A stretch of 14,277 nucleotides of DNA, taken from contig CAYJOG010000005.1 of NCBI GenBank assembly GCA_964371695.1, positions 1-14,277 of the forward strand, read 5' to 3'. Positions 6,832-13,946 of the stretch are shown here, piece by piece. This DNA comes from CAYJOG01 sp964371695 [NCBI: uncultured bacterium]. Its GTDB lineage: Bacteria; CAYJOG01. The translations under genes and the position numbers were made by a program. Below the pieces are notes generated by a model that had not been told where the DNA came from, made no database searches, and worked only from the letters and a program-made list of their open reading frames with translations. Numbering within the stretch: the stretch's first letter is position 1; each line of letters begins with the position of its first letter.

Positions 6832-7422
6832 ATGAAGCAATGGCCAGAACTAAAGGTGGTTTTGGAGCGTTTTGACCAGTTCGGCTGGTTGTTGGGCACC
6901 AGCGGCAATTTTTCACTGCGCGAAGGGGACCGGTTTTTCCTGAGCCGATCGGGCGTGCGCAAGGGCGAGATGACGGAACAGGATTTTGTGGCGCTGGCCG
7001 TGGAAGGTCCCTGGCCGCCGCAAAAATCAGCCCATCCCCCCAGCGCCGAAGGCTCGCTGCATCAGGTGATTTATCAGGCTTATCCCGTTATGACCTGTGT
7101 GGTGCATGCCCACACTCCGGCAGCCACGCTGGCTGGGTTAAAGGCGCAGGCGCAACCGGAGGGGCTTGTTTTCAGCGACATCGAAATGCTCAAGGGGCTG
7201 GAGGGCATTGACCCGCTCCTGCCATTTCATTTTCCGGTGTTCACAAATCACCCGGTGGTGGAGCACATTGCGACAGAGCTGCGCACCCATCTGGCGGGGG
7301 GTGTCGCGCCGCCGGTGGTGCTGCTGGCGGGCCACGGCGTCACCGCCTGGGGGAAAACCGTAGACGCCGCCTGTCGGCATTTTGAAATTGCCGAGTTTTT
7401 GTGCCGATTAGCAGGGTGTTGA
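6832..7422 (+). CDS. mtnB: Methylthioribulose-1-phosphate dehydratase-like class II aldolase protein
   Basis: 196 residues of the class II aldolase/adducin fold. Zinc ligands are visible: HAH at residues 92-94 and the His of GHGVTAWG at 168. The N-terminus has the phosphate-binding TSGNFSLR (24-31) and SRSGVRKGEMT. The IEMLKGLEG motif (Glu at about 118) lines up, from memory, with the catalytic Glu of the MtnB/APIP dehydratases, and the TAWG after the third His is also MtnB-like. MtnB dehydrates methylthioribulose-1-phosphate in the methionine salvage pathway. No other mtn gene lies in the window. It begins 3 nt after the hemL stop and is probably co-transcribed with pepA and hemL. The alternative is a generic fuculose- or ribulose-phosphate aldolase; I prefer MtnB. 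The stop codon lies inside a hairpin. Confidence 0.8.
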   Translation: MKQWPELKVVLERFDQFGWLLGTSGNFSLREGDRFFLSRSGVRKGEMTEQDFVALAVEGPWPPQKSAHPPSAEGSLHQVIYQAYPVMTCVVHAHTPAATLAGLKAQAQPEGLVFSDIEMLKGLEGIDPLLPFHFPVFTNHPVVEHIATELRTHLAGGVAPPVVLLAGHGVTAWGKTVDAACRHFEIAEFLCRLAGC

Positions 7423-7433
7423 TAAACACCCTG
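7412..7433. repeat. 9-bp hairpin spanning the mtnB stop codon
   Basis: cagggtgtt (7412-7420) pairs perfectly with aacaccctg (7425-7433) around a gata loop; the TGA stop is 7420-7422. It is followed by an A-run rather than a T-run, so it is not a canonical Rho-independent terminator on the plus strand. It opens the second hairpin-rich block. Confidence 0.65.
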
Positions 7434-7443
7434 AAAAATCCAT

Positions 7444-7507
7444 GAGTTTGCGAGGGTTCTTTCCAGATGCCCATTGGGGCATCTGGCCGAGCAAAGGCGA
7501 TAGCAGA
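7444..7507. repeat. Dispersed 64-bp repeat, copy B
   Basis: 60 of 64 positions match 3782-3845, in the same orientation. The perfect 10-bp hairpin is at 7463-7472 and 7477-7486 with loop attg. It lies in the gap between mtnB and rmuC, so copies A and B bracket pepA-hemL-mtnB as direct repeats. Confidence 0.85.
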
Positions 7508-7516
7508 TTTTGCCGC

Positions 7517-7578
7517 TTGCAGGGGTCAAAAGACCTCTGCAAAAGCGTTGTTTTGCGAGGGCTTTGCCTGAGCAAAAC
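7517..7578. repeat. Two tandem hairpins in the mtnB-rmuC gap
   Basis: Stem 1: ttgcaggggtc (7517-7527) with gacctctgcaa (7532-7542), one G-T wobble, loop aaaa. Stem 2: gttttgc (7550-7556) with gcaaaac (7572-7578) and a short inner agg/cct pairing. They take the place of the hairpins at 3854-3917 in the other block but do not share their sequence. Confidence 0.6.
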
Positions 7579-7580
7579 AG

Positions 7581-7611
7581 GTTGAGAAAGGCCAGGAGGG
7601 ACTTTCTCAAC
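7581..7611. repeat. GGACTTT-type hairpin, copy 3
   Basis: A 13-position stem (7581-7593 with 7599-7611) has one mismatch and a 5-nt loop aggag. The right arm ggactttctcaac matches the family seen at 875-903 and 3926-3946. Flanking cag and aacctg can extend the stem around a small bulge. The remainder of the gap to rmuC (7612-7706) has no gene. TAAAAT at 7655-7660 resembles a -10 box, but I see no matching -35. Confidence 0.65.
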
Positions 7612-7706
7612 AACCTGTTAGTGGTTCCTCCTCCGGGCGAATAACCGGAAGCAGTAAAATCTCCCCCCTGCCTTGGGATATTCTTCTCAAAGGCTTTTGA
7701 CGATTC

Positions 7707-9167
7707 ATGCCCGGAACCCCTCTCATGTTGCTCATTTTGGCTGGTCTGCTGCTGGCGGTGATGCTGCTGCAAGTGGTGGCGCTTTCTCAGGGGCGGGTGA
7801 GCGAGCTGAAAGACACGGTGGAAGACATTCAGCGCGACATGGCCGGGTTGCCGGTGTCTTTGATGGAAAAACAGGGCGCGCTCGCGGAGTCCATGACCCA
7901 GCGCGTGAACGAACTGAACCGCATGATGCTGGACTCGCTCAAAGAAGTGCGCGAGGCCGAGCGCCAGAACACCGAAAAACTATCCATCGACATGGGGCAG
8001 GTGCAGCAGCAGACCAACGAGCGGCTTGAGAAAGTCACCTTGGCCCTTGGCCAGAACAAGGAAGCCATGGAGGCCTCGCTGAACCAGCGCCTGCATCAAC
8101 AACAGGTGGCCAGCGAGGAGCGGCTCAAGGGCCTCACCGACAGCCTGGAAACTCGCTTGGGGCGGCTCACCACCACCATGGAAGAAAAACTGGCCGACGC
8201 CAACAAGGCCCTGCGCGACGGCCTGAAAACGCAGCAGGACACCAACCTCGAACAGATGAAAATCATGCTGGGCCAGATGAACGAACACATCACCAAGGCC
8301 CAGGCCGAGTTTGGCAGCAAGCTGGAGGGCACCAGCAGCGTGGTGGGGCAGGTACACGTTTCACTGGGTGAACTGGCGCAGCAGGCCAAGGCCATGCACG
8401 AGCTGGGGCGCGACATCCATTCGCTTCAGGATGTGCTGATGGCCCCCAAACTGCGGGGCGGCCTGGGCGAAACGCTGCTGGAGGAAATGTTGAGTTCCCA
8501 ACTCAACCGGGATTCTTTTGAAATGCAGCACCACTTGGCCGACGGCGCGGTGGTGGATGCCATCGTCAAGATCAAGGACAAAAAAGTGCCGGTGGACAGC
8601 AAGTTCCCCCTGGAAAGTTTCAAGCGGCTGCGGGCGGCGGAATCTGACGCCGAACGGCTCATCGCCCGCAAGGAATTTGAAAAAGCGGTGAAGGAACACG
8701 CCGACAGCCTCGCCCGCAAATACATCCGCCCCGACCGCAACACTTACAACTTCGCCATGATGTATCTGCCCAGCGAGGCCATTTTTTATGAAGTGGTGGG
8801 CAATGCCGGGCGCGACGGAGCGGACCTCAACGCCTATCTCATCAACCAGCGGGTCATCCCCGTCAGCCCCAACAGCTTTTTTGCCTATCTTCAGTGCATC
8901 GTGCTGGGCCTGCGGGGTTTTGAAATTCAGAAAAACGCTGAGGAAATGCTCAAGGGCATCACCCAGTTGCAGAACCAGTTCGAGAAGTTCCTGGGGGGCT
9001 TCCAGAAAATGGGCAAACATTCGCGCCACCTGTTGAACAGTTATGAAGACAGTTGGCGCACCGCCGAAAAACTGGGCCGCACCATGAGTGCCATCACCCA
9101 CCGCGAAATGAAGGTGCTGGACGAAGTGGAAGGGGCCGACGCGCCCCTGCTGGAAGGGTCGATTTAA
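7707..9167 (+). CDS. rmuC: RmuC-family DNA recombination protein
   Basis: 486 residues. An N-terminal membrane anchor spans about residues 6-27 (MLLILAGLLLAVMLLQVVAL). A long, charged, Gln/Glu-rich coiled coil follows to about residue 215, then the RmuC domain (about 230-450). Family landmarks are LRGGLGETLLEEML, VPVDSKFPLESFKRL, YNFAMMYLPSEAIFYEVVG and VIPVSPNSFFAYLQCI, seen in order. RmuC proteins have a predicted nuclease-like fold and in E. coli limit inversions at short inverted repeats; the biochemical activity is not settled. The start ATG 7707 fits the short N-terminus before the anchor; no clear SD precedes it, and ATG 7725 is an alternative. It lies 38 nt before uvrB, another DNA-damage gene. 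Its upstream gap is full of hairpins, which may be coincidence. Confidence 0.92.
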   Translation: MPGTPLMLLILAGLLLAVMLLQVVALSQGRVSELKDTVEDIQRDMAGLPVSLMEKQGALAESMTQRVNELNRMMLDSLKEVREAERQNTEKLSIDMGQVQQQTNERLEKVTLALGQNKEAMEASLNQRLHQQQVASEERLKGLTDSLETRLGRLTTTMEEKLADANKALRDGLKTQQDTNLEQMKIMLGQMNEHITKAQAEFGSKLEGTSSVVGQVHVSLGELAQQAKAMHELGRDIHSLQDVLMAPKLRGGLGETLLEEMLSSQLNRDSFEMQHHLADGAVVDAIVKIKDKKVPVDSKFPLESFKRLRAAESDAERLIARKEFEKAVKEHADSLARKYIRPDRNTYNFAMMYLPSEAIFYEVVGNAGRDGADLNAYLINQRVIPVSPNSFFAYLQCIVLGLRGFEIQKNAEEMLKGITQLQNQFEKFLGGFQKMGKHSRHLLNSYEDSWRTAEKLGRTMSAITHREMKVLDEVEGADAPLLEGSI

Positions 9168-9193
9168 CCAGCCAAAGTTCTTTTACAGACCAC

Positions 9194-9199
9194 TACAAT
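9194..9199 (+). promoter_or_regulatory. Candidate -10 box directly before uvrB
   Basis: TACAAT (5 of 6 consensus bases) ends 6 nt before the GTG start at 9206. Transcription would then begin at or next to the start codon, giving a leaderless message. No convincing -35 lies 16-18 nt upstream, and there is no SD before the GTG. uvrB could instead be read from the rmuC transcript. Confidence 0.3.
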
Positions 9200-9205
9200 C
9201 ACCCG

Positions 9206-11290
9206 GTGAGCGGATTTGATCTCATCAAAACCATGTCGCCCATGGGCGACCAGCCCCGGGCCATTGAGGGGTTGGTGCGGGGTGTGCATGAGGGGCTGAT
9301 GCGCCAGACCATGCTGGGGGCCACCGGCACGGGCAAAACCTTCACCATGGCCAATGTCATTCAGCAGACAGGCAGGCCCGCGCTGGTGATGGCCCACAAC
9401 AAAACCCTGGCAGCCCAGTTGTGCAGCGAGTTCCGCGCCCTGTTCCCCAACAATGCGGTGGAGTTTTTCATCAGTTATTACGACTATTACCAGCCCGAAG
9501 CCTATCTGCCCTACACCGACACCTACATCGAAAAAGACGCCAGCATCAACGACGAAATCGAGCGCCTGCGCCACAGCGCCACACAGGCGCTGCTCAGCCG
9601 CCGCGACGTGATTGTGGTGGCCAGCGTGAGCGCCATTTATGGCCTGGGCAGCCCCGATGATTACCTCGCCGAAACCGTGCATTTTGCAGTGGGGCAAGAG
9701 TATCCCCGTGAAAAACTCCTGGCCAAGCTCATCGCCATGCGTTTTGAACGCAACGACACGGCGCTGGACAACGGCCAGTTCACTGTGCGCGGCGAAACCC
9801 TCACCATCTGTCCCATTCATCACGACAACCATCTGCGGCTCCAGTTTTTTGGTGATGAGCTGGAAAAAATCGATCTCTTGGACGCCACCACCGGCGAAAT
9901 TCTCGAAAGCCCCAAAAGCGCCTGGATTTATCCCGCCACGCACTACATCGTGCTCAGCCAGCGGCTGGAAGGCGCCATCCGCACCATTGAACAGGAACTG
10001 GAAGAACGGCTGACGTGGTTCAAGGCAAACGGAAAATTGCTGGAAGAAGAACGCCTGCGCCAGCGGGTGCGTTATGACCTGGAAATGCTGCGGTCGCTGG
10101 GTTATTGCAGCGGCATCGAAAACTACTCCCGCCATTTCACGAACAAACAACCGGGCGAAGCGCCCTATACCCTGCTGGATTATTTCCCCAAGGATTTCCT
10201 CACTTTTATTGACGAAAGCCACGCCACCGTGCCGCAGATCAATGGCATGTACAACGGCGACCGCGCTCGCAAAGAGGTGTTGGTGGAATACGGATTCCGC
10301 CTGCCGAGCGCCTTGGACAACAGGCCCCTGAAATTCGCTGAATTTGAACAAACGGTGGGCCAGCTTATTTTTGTGTCGGCCACGCCGGGGCCTTATGAAA
10401 AAAAGGTGAGCCAGCAGCAGGTGGAGCAGATCATTCGCCCCACCGGCCTGCTGGACCCGGAGGTGATCATCCGCCCGGTGGAGGGGCAGGTGCGGGATCT
10501 GCTGGCCGAAATCCAGGCCTGTGTGCAGAAAAAGGAACGGGTGCTGGTGACCACGCTCACCAAAAAAATGGCCGAAAATCTTGCGGAGTTCCTGAACCAG
10601 CAGGGCGTGAACGTGAAGTGGCTGCACTCGGACATTGACGCGCTGCAGCGGGTGGACATTTTGCAGGAACTGCGCCGGGGTGATTTTGATGTGCTGGTGG
10701 GCATCAACCTGTTGCGCGAGGGCCTGGACCTGCCGGAGGTGGCCCTGGTGGCGATTCTGGACGCGGACAAAGAGGGTTTTCTGCGTTCAGAGACCAGTCT
10801 GGTGCAGACCATGGGCCGCGCTGCCCGCAACGTGAATGGCCGGGTGATTCTCTATGCCGATCAGATCACCGGCAGCATTCAGCGGGCCGTGAATGAAACA
10901 AACAGAAAGCGAAAAATCCAGGAGGCGCACAATCAGAAACACGGCATCACGCCCCGCAGCATCGAAAAAGAAATCCACCAGACCCTGCGCCTGATGGGGG
11001 TGCCCGAAGCCAAAAGCCCCAGCGGTCTGGTGCCCGGCGGAGACCCCGACGCACTGGGGGGGCAACACCTCAAGGAACTGGTGGATGAGTTGTATACGTC
11101 AATGAAACAGGCCGCCGATGACCTGGATTTTGAGCGGGCGGTGCAATTGCGCGAGGAATGGAAAAGCGTGAAACGCGCACTCAATCGCAAGCTGTATGGC
11201 AAAGACACCGACAGCGCCACGCCCACCGTGATACAGCTCAAGGCCCCCCGCAACGCCCGCCGGGGCACGGCCAAGGGGCCTCGCGGGTAA
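9206..11290 (+). CDS. uvrB: Excinuclease ABC subunit B
   Basis: Helicase-like DNA-damage verification subunit of nucleotide excision repair. It receives DNA from UvrA and recruits UvrC. The product is 694 residues, close to the usual 660-700. In order: Walker A GATGTGKT (K at residue 44), the beta-hairpin region YYDYYQPEAYLP, DESH box (D at residue 336) followed by GMYNGDRARKEVLVEYGFRL, C-terminal helicase motifs (LREGLDLPEVALVAILDADK, QTMGRAARN), and a C-terminal UVR motif (about 626-661, DDLDFERAVQLREEWKSVK) that contacts UvrC. GTG 9206 was chosen because MSGFDLIKTMSPMGDQPRAI matches the family N-terminus; the open frame extends further upstream but overlaps rmuC. No SD is visible. No LexA box was recognised. 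Confidence 0.96.
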   Translation: MSGFDLIKTMSPMGDQPRAIEGLVRGVHEGLMRQTMLGATGTGKTFTMANVIQQTGRPALVMAHNKTLAAQLCSEFRALFPNNAVEFFISYYDYYQPEAYLPYTDTYIEKDASINDEIERLRHSATQALLSRRDVIVVASVSAIYGLGSPDDYLAETVHFAVGQEYPREKLLAKLIAMRFERNDTALDNGQFTVRGETLTICPIHHDNHLRLQFFGDELEKIDLLDATTGEILESPKSAWIYPATHYIVLSQRLEGAIRTIEQELEERLTWFKANGKLLEEERLRQRVRYDLEMLRSLGYCSGIENYSRHFTNKQPGEAPYTLLDYFPKDFLTFIDESHATVPQINGMYNGDRARKEVLVEYGFRLPSALDNRPLKFAEFEQTVGQLIFVSATPGPYEKKVSQQQVEQIIRPTGLLDPEVIIRPVEGQVRDLLAEIQACVQKKERVLVTTLTKKMAENLAEFLNQQGVNVKWLHSDIDALQRVDILQELRRGDFDVLVGINLLREGLDLPEVALVAILDADKEGFLRSETSLVQTMGRAARNVNGRVILYADQITGSIQRAVNETNRKRKIQEAHNQKHGITPRSIEKEIHQTLRLMGVPEAKSPSGLVPGGDPDALGGQHLKELVDELYTSMKQAADDLDFERAVQLREEWKSVKRALNRKLYGKDTDSATPTVIQLKAPRNARRGTAKGPRG

Positions 11291-11298
11291 TTTTCCGG

Positions 11299-11326
11299 TT
11301 GCCGAATTATTCCCGGCCATTACACT
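11299..11326 (+). promoter_or_regulatory. Candidate sigma70 promoter of the trpE-trpS-trpG operon
   Basis: TTGCCG (11299-11304), 16-nt spacer, TACACT (11321-11326). A start near 11333 would leave a leader of about 17 nt. It lies in the 59-nt uvrB-trpE gap, starting 8 nt after the uvrB stop. The leader is too short for a classic trp attenuator with its stem-loops, and no TrpR-like palindrome was recognised. Confidence 0.45.
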
Positions 11327-11336
11327 GGCCCCATGC

Positions 11337-11342
11337 AAGGAG
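11337..11342 (+). promoter_or_regulatory. Strong ribosome binding site fixing the trpE TTG start
   Basis: AAGGAG is followed after 7 nt by TTG at 11350, in the trpE frame. The nearest ATG (11333) is out of frame with trpE. This makes the TTG the likely start, giving MVRPTFREFTALARDYTVVP. Confidence 0.75.
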
Positions 11343-11349
11343 ACGCCGC

Positions 11350-12843
11350 TTGGTCAGGCCGACTTTTCGGGAGTTCACGGCTCTAGCGCGTGATTACACG
11401 GTGGTGCCGGTAGCCCGGCGGCTGGCCTCGGATCTGCTGACGCCGCTGGGTGTTTATCAGCGCCTGCGCGGGCGTTTTCCCTACAGTTTTTTGCTGGAAA
11501 GCGTGCCTGCGCCCAACGAGGCCGGGCGTTACAGTTTCATTGGCGCAGACGCCAGCGCCGTGCTCACCGCACTGGATTATCAGCGCACCCGCGTGGTGGA
11601 TGAACAGGGCGTGCGGACTCTGAAAAAACCATTTTTTGAAGTGGAGCGGGATTATCTGGCCCGCTACCGTGCGCCCACGCTGCCCGATCTGCCGCCGCTG
11701 AACAGCGGCTTGGTGGGGTGGTATGGCTATGACTGCGTGGGGTTTTATGAGCGGTTTCGCCGCGAGGCCAAAGATGACCTGGGCCTGCCCCTGGCCCAGG
11801 CGCTGCTGTTGCGTGATCTGGTGGCTTTTGACAACGTCAAGGGGCAGGTGGTGCTCATCAGCAATGTTTTTTTGGAAAAAGGACAGACCGCTTCTCTGAA
11901 AGAATCCTACGCTGCGGCCCAAAAGCGGCTTCAGGCGCTGGAAGACGCACTGCGTGCGCCCGTTGGCGCACCAGCGAAAAAAATGCACCCCAAGCCGCCG
12001 CCTTTGCCCAAAAGCAACATGACGCCCAAGGCTTTTGAATCCATGGTGAAAAAGGCCAAGGAATACATCCGCATCGGCGATATTTTTCAGGTGGTGCTCA
12101 GCCAGCGTTACGCCACCACGCTGCATGTTGCACCCCTGGAGGTTTACCGGGCGCTGCGCATGCTCAATCCTTCGCCCTATCTGTTCTTTCTGGATTTCAA
12201 GGAAGTGACCCTCATCGGTTCGAGTCCTGAAATTCTGGTGACGGTGAATGGCGACACCTGCCGCACGCGCCCGCTGGCTGGCACACGCCCCCGGGGCAGC
12301 AACCGCGAAGAAGACCTGGCCCTGGAAAAAGACCTGCTGGCCGATAAAAAGGAAATCGCCGAGCATGTCATGTTGGTGGACCTGGGCCGCAACGACCTGG
12401 GTCGCGTGTCGCGTTATGGCACGGTGAAGGTGAACGAACTGATGAAGGTGGAGCGATACAGCCATGTCATGCATATCGCCAGTGACGTGACCGGCGAAAA
12501 ACGGGACGACAAAGACGTGCTGGATGTGCTCACCGCCGTGATGCCCGCAGGCACCCTCAGCGGCGCGCCCAAAGTGCGGGCCATGGAAATCATTGACGAA
12601 CTGGAGCCCAACCGGCGGGGGGCCTATGGCGGGTGTGTGGGGTACGTGGGCTTCAACGGCGAAATGGACACCTGCATCACCCTGCGCACCATCGTGTGCA
12701 AGGGCAAAACAGCCTGGCTTCAGGCCGGGGCGGGCATTGTGGCCGACAGTGACCCCGCCACGGAATTCAACGAAACACGCCACAAGTTGGGTGCGCTTTT
12801 TCGCGCCATCGAACTGGCGCACCAGCGGGAGATGTTCCTTTGA
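11350..12843 (+). CDS. trpE: Anthranilate synthase component I
   Basis: Converts chorismate, with ammonia delivered by TrpG, to anthranilate: the first committed step of tryptophan synthesis. 497 residues from TTG 11350. LLES at residues 48-51 is the tryptophan-binding motif of feedback-inhibited TrpE, which argues against PabB. The C-terminal chorismate-binding domain runs from about residue 225 to the end: IRIGDIFQVVLSQRY, PLAGTRPRG, MLVDLGRNDLGRVSRYGTV, AVMPAGTLSGAPKVRAMEII, RGAYGGCVGYVGFNGEMDT and AGAGIVADSDP. All core motifs look intact. A strong SD (11337-11342) supports the TTG start. The stop TGA shares bases with the trpS start as TTGA. Short leader, so no attenuator is visible; control is probably feedback plus promoter. 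Confidence 0.95.
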   Translation: MVRPTFREFTALARDYTVVPVARRLASDLLTPLGVYQRLRGRFPYSFLLESVPAPNEAGRYSFIGADASAVLTALDYQRTRVVDEQGVRTLKKPFFEVERDYLARYRAPTLPDLPPLNSGLVGWYGYDCVGFYERFRREAKDDLGLPLAQALLLRDLVAFDNVKGQVVLISNVFLEKGQTASLKESYAAAQKRLQALEDALRAPVGAPAKKMHPKPPPLPKSNMTPKAFESMVKKAKEYIRIGDIFQVVLSQRYATTLHVAPLEVYRALRMLNPSPYLFFLDFKEVTLIGSSPEILVTVNGDTCRTRPLAGTRPRGSNREEDLALEKDLLADKKEIAEHVMLVDLGRNDLGRVSRYGTVKVNELMKVERYSHVMHIASDVTGEKRDDKDVLDVLTAVMPAGTLSGAPKVRAMEIIDELEPNRRGAYGGCVGYVGFNGEMDTCITLRTIVCKGKTAWLQAGAGIVADSDPATEFNETRHKLGALFRAIELAHQREMFL

Positions 12844-13946
12844 CCCATTCTCATTCCAGTGACCACGCCACGTTTCAGGAGGCCCTCAAAAGAAGCCAGG
12901 GCATCTGGGCTGATCTGCCCGTGCATCCTGGCCGTTACCGCGTGCTGACAGGCGACCGGCCCACCGGCTCGCTGCATCTGGGGCATTATTTTGGCTCGCT
13001 TCTGAACCGGGTCAAAATCCAGAACTTCGGCACGCAGGTTTATATCGTCATCGCCGACTATCAGGTGTTGACTGACCGCGACAGCGTGGAGGCCATCGCA
13101 GAGAACGTGCAGGAACTGGTGCTGGATTATCTGGCGGCGGGCCTGGACCCCATTGCCCACAACACCTGCATTTTTCCCCACAGTCACGTGCCCGCGCTCA
13201 ACCAGATGCTGCTGCCTTTTCTCACACTGGTGGGCATGGGCGAGCTGGATCGCAATGCCACGGTGAAAGAAGAAATCAGGGCGGCTGGCCTGGAAGTGGT
13301 GAACGCCGCCATGTACACCTATCCGGTGCATCAGGCGGCGGACATACTTTTTTGCCTGGGCAACGTGGTGCCGGTGGGGCGTGATCAGTTGCCGCATCTG
13401 GAGCTTTCGCGGAAAATCGCCCGGCGGTTCAACCAGCGGTTCTGTCCCGAAGGTCAGCCGCTTTTCCCGGAGCCGGACGCCCTGCTCAGCGACGCCCCCA
13501 AAATATTGGGGCTGGACGGCGGCCAGAAAATGAGCAAAAGCCGGGGCAACGCTGTGGCGCTCAAGGCCACCGAAGATGAAACGGCCAAACTCATCAAGGG
13601 GGCGAAGACCGACACGGAGCGCCATCTTGCCTATGACCCCGCCGCCCGCCCCGAAGTAAGCAACCTGCTGCTGCTGGTTTCTCTTTGCACGGGAGAAAGC
13701 CCGGACTTTGTGGCCGAGGCCATCAACAGTTCGCCCCAGGGCGGCGCGGGAACACTCAAAAAACGCCTCACCGAAGCACTGAACGAAACCCTGCGGCCCC
13801 TGCGGGAACGCCGCCGGGAATTTGAAAAAGACCCCGGCCTGGTGCAAAGGGTGCTGGAAAAAGGTACGGCCCAGGCCAATGCCGTGGCCCACGACACGCT
13901 CAAAAAAATGCGCGAGTTCATGAACATGGGGTATGGCCTGAAATGA
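12840..13946 (+). CDS. trpS: Tryptophanyl-tRNA synthetase
   Basis: Class Ic aminoacyl-tRNA synthetase charging tRNA-Trp. 368 residues, slightly longer than the usual 330-350, with an N-terminal extension before RVLTGDRPTGSLHLGHY. The HIGH-type motif is GSLHLGHY (43-50) and the KMSKS loop is KMSKS (230-234). VIADYQVLTDRDS and YPVHQAADILFCLG line the tryptophan and adenylate pocket; VPVGRDQLPHLELSR follows. The start is TTG 12840, overlapping the trpE stop by 4 nt, with GGGAG (12827-12831) 8 nt upstream; no ATG is available near the conserved N-terminus. The stop overlaps trpG as ATGA. Its position inside the trp genes means the synthetase is made together with anthranilate synthase. It could be the sole TrpS or a second copy; this window cannot tell. 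Confidence 0.95.
   Translation: MTHSHSSDHATFQEALKRSQGIWADLPVHPGRYRVLTGDRPTGSLHLGHYFGSLLNRVKIQNFGTQVYIVIADYQVLTDRDSVEAIAENVQELVLDYLAAGLDPIAHNTCIFPHSHVPALNQMLLPFLTLVGMGELDRNATVKEEIRAAGLEVVNAAMYTYPVHQAADILFCLGNVVPVGRDQLPHLELSRKIARRFNQRFCPEGQPLFPEPDALLSDAPKILGLDGGQKMSKSRGNAVALKATEDETAKLIKGAKTDTERHLAYDPAARPEVSNLLLLVSLCTGESPDFVAEAINSSPQGGAGTLKKRLTEALNETLRPLRERRREFEKDPGLVQRVLEKGTAQANAVAHDTLKKMREFMNMGYGLK

Noticed and set aside
7412-7611. Hairpins after mtnB as Rho-independent terminators
   Set aside because: None is followed by a T-run on the plus strand, and their sequences recur elsewhere as repeats.
9164-10627. 487-codon minus-strand frame opposite uvrB
   Set aside because: Shadow of uvrB third-position GC bias; the plus-strand frame is unmistakably UvrB.
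11333-11386. 17-codon ATG frame at the trpE leader containing one Trp codon, overlapping the trpE start
   Set aside because: It looks like a trp leader peptide, but it has a single Trp codon, no SD, and no terminator or antiterminator stems; it overlaps trpE out of frame. Probably chance.
11383-12822. 479-codon minus-strand frame opposite trpE, and similar long frames opposite hemL and trpS
   Set aside because: His/Gln-rich shadow frames over fully conserved plus-strand genes.
11350-12843. Calling the chorismate enzyme PabB
   Set aside because: The LLES tryptophan-binding motif and the adjacent trpS and trpG favour TrpE.
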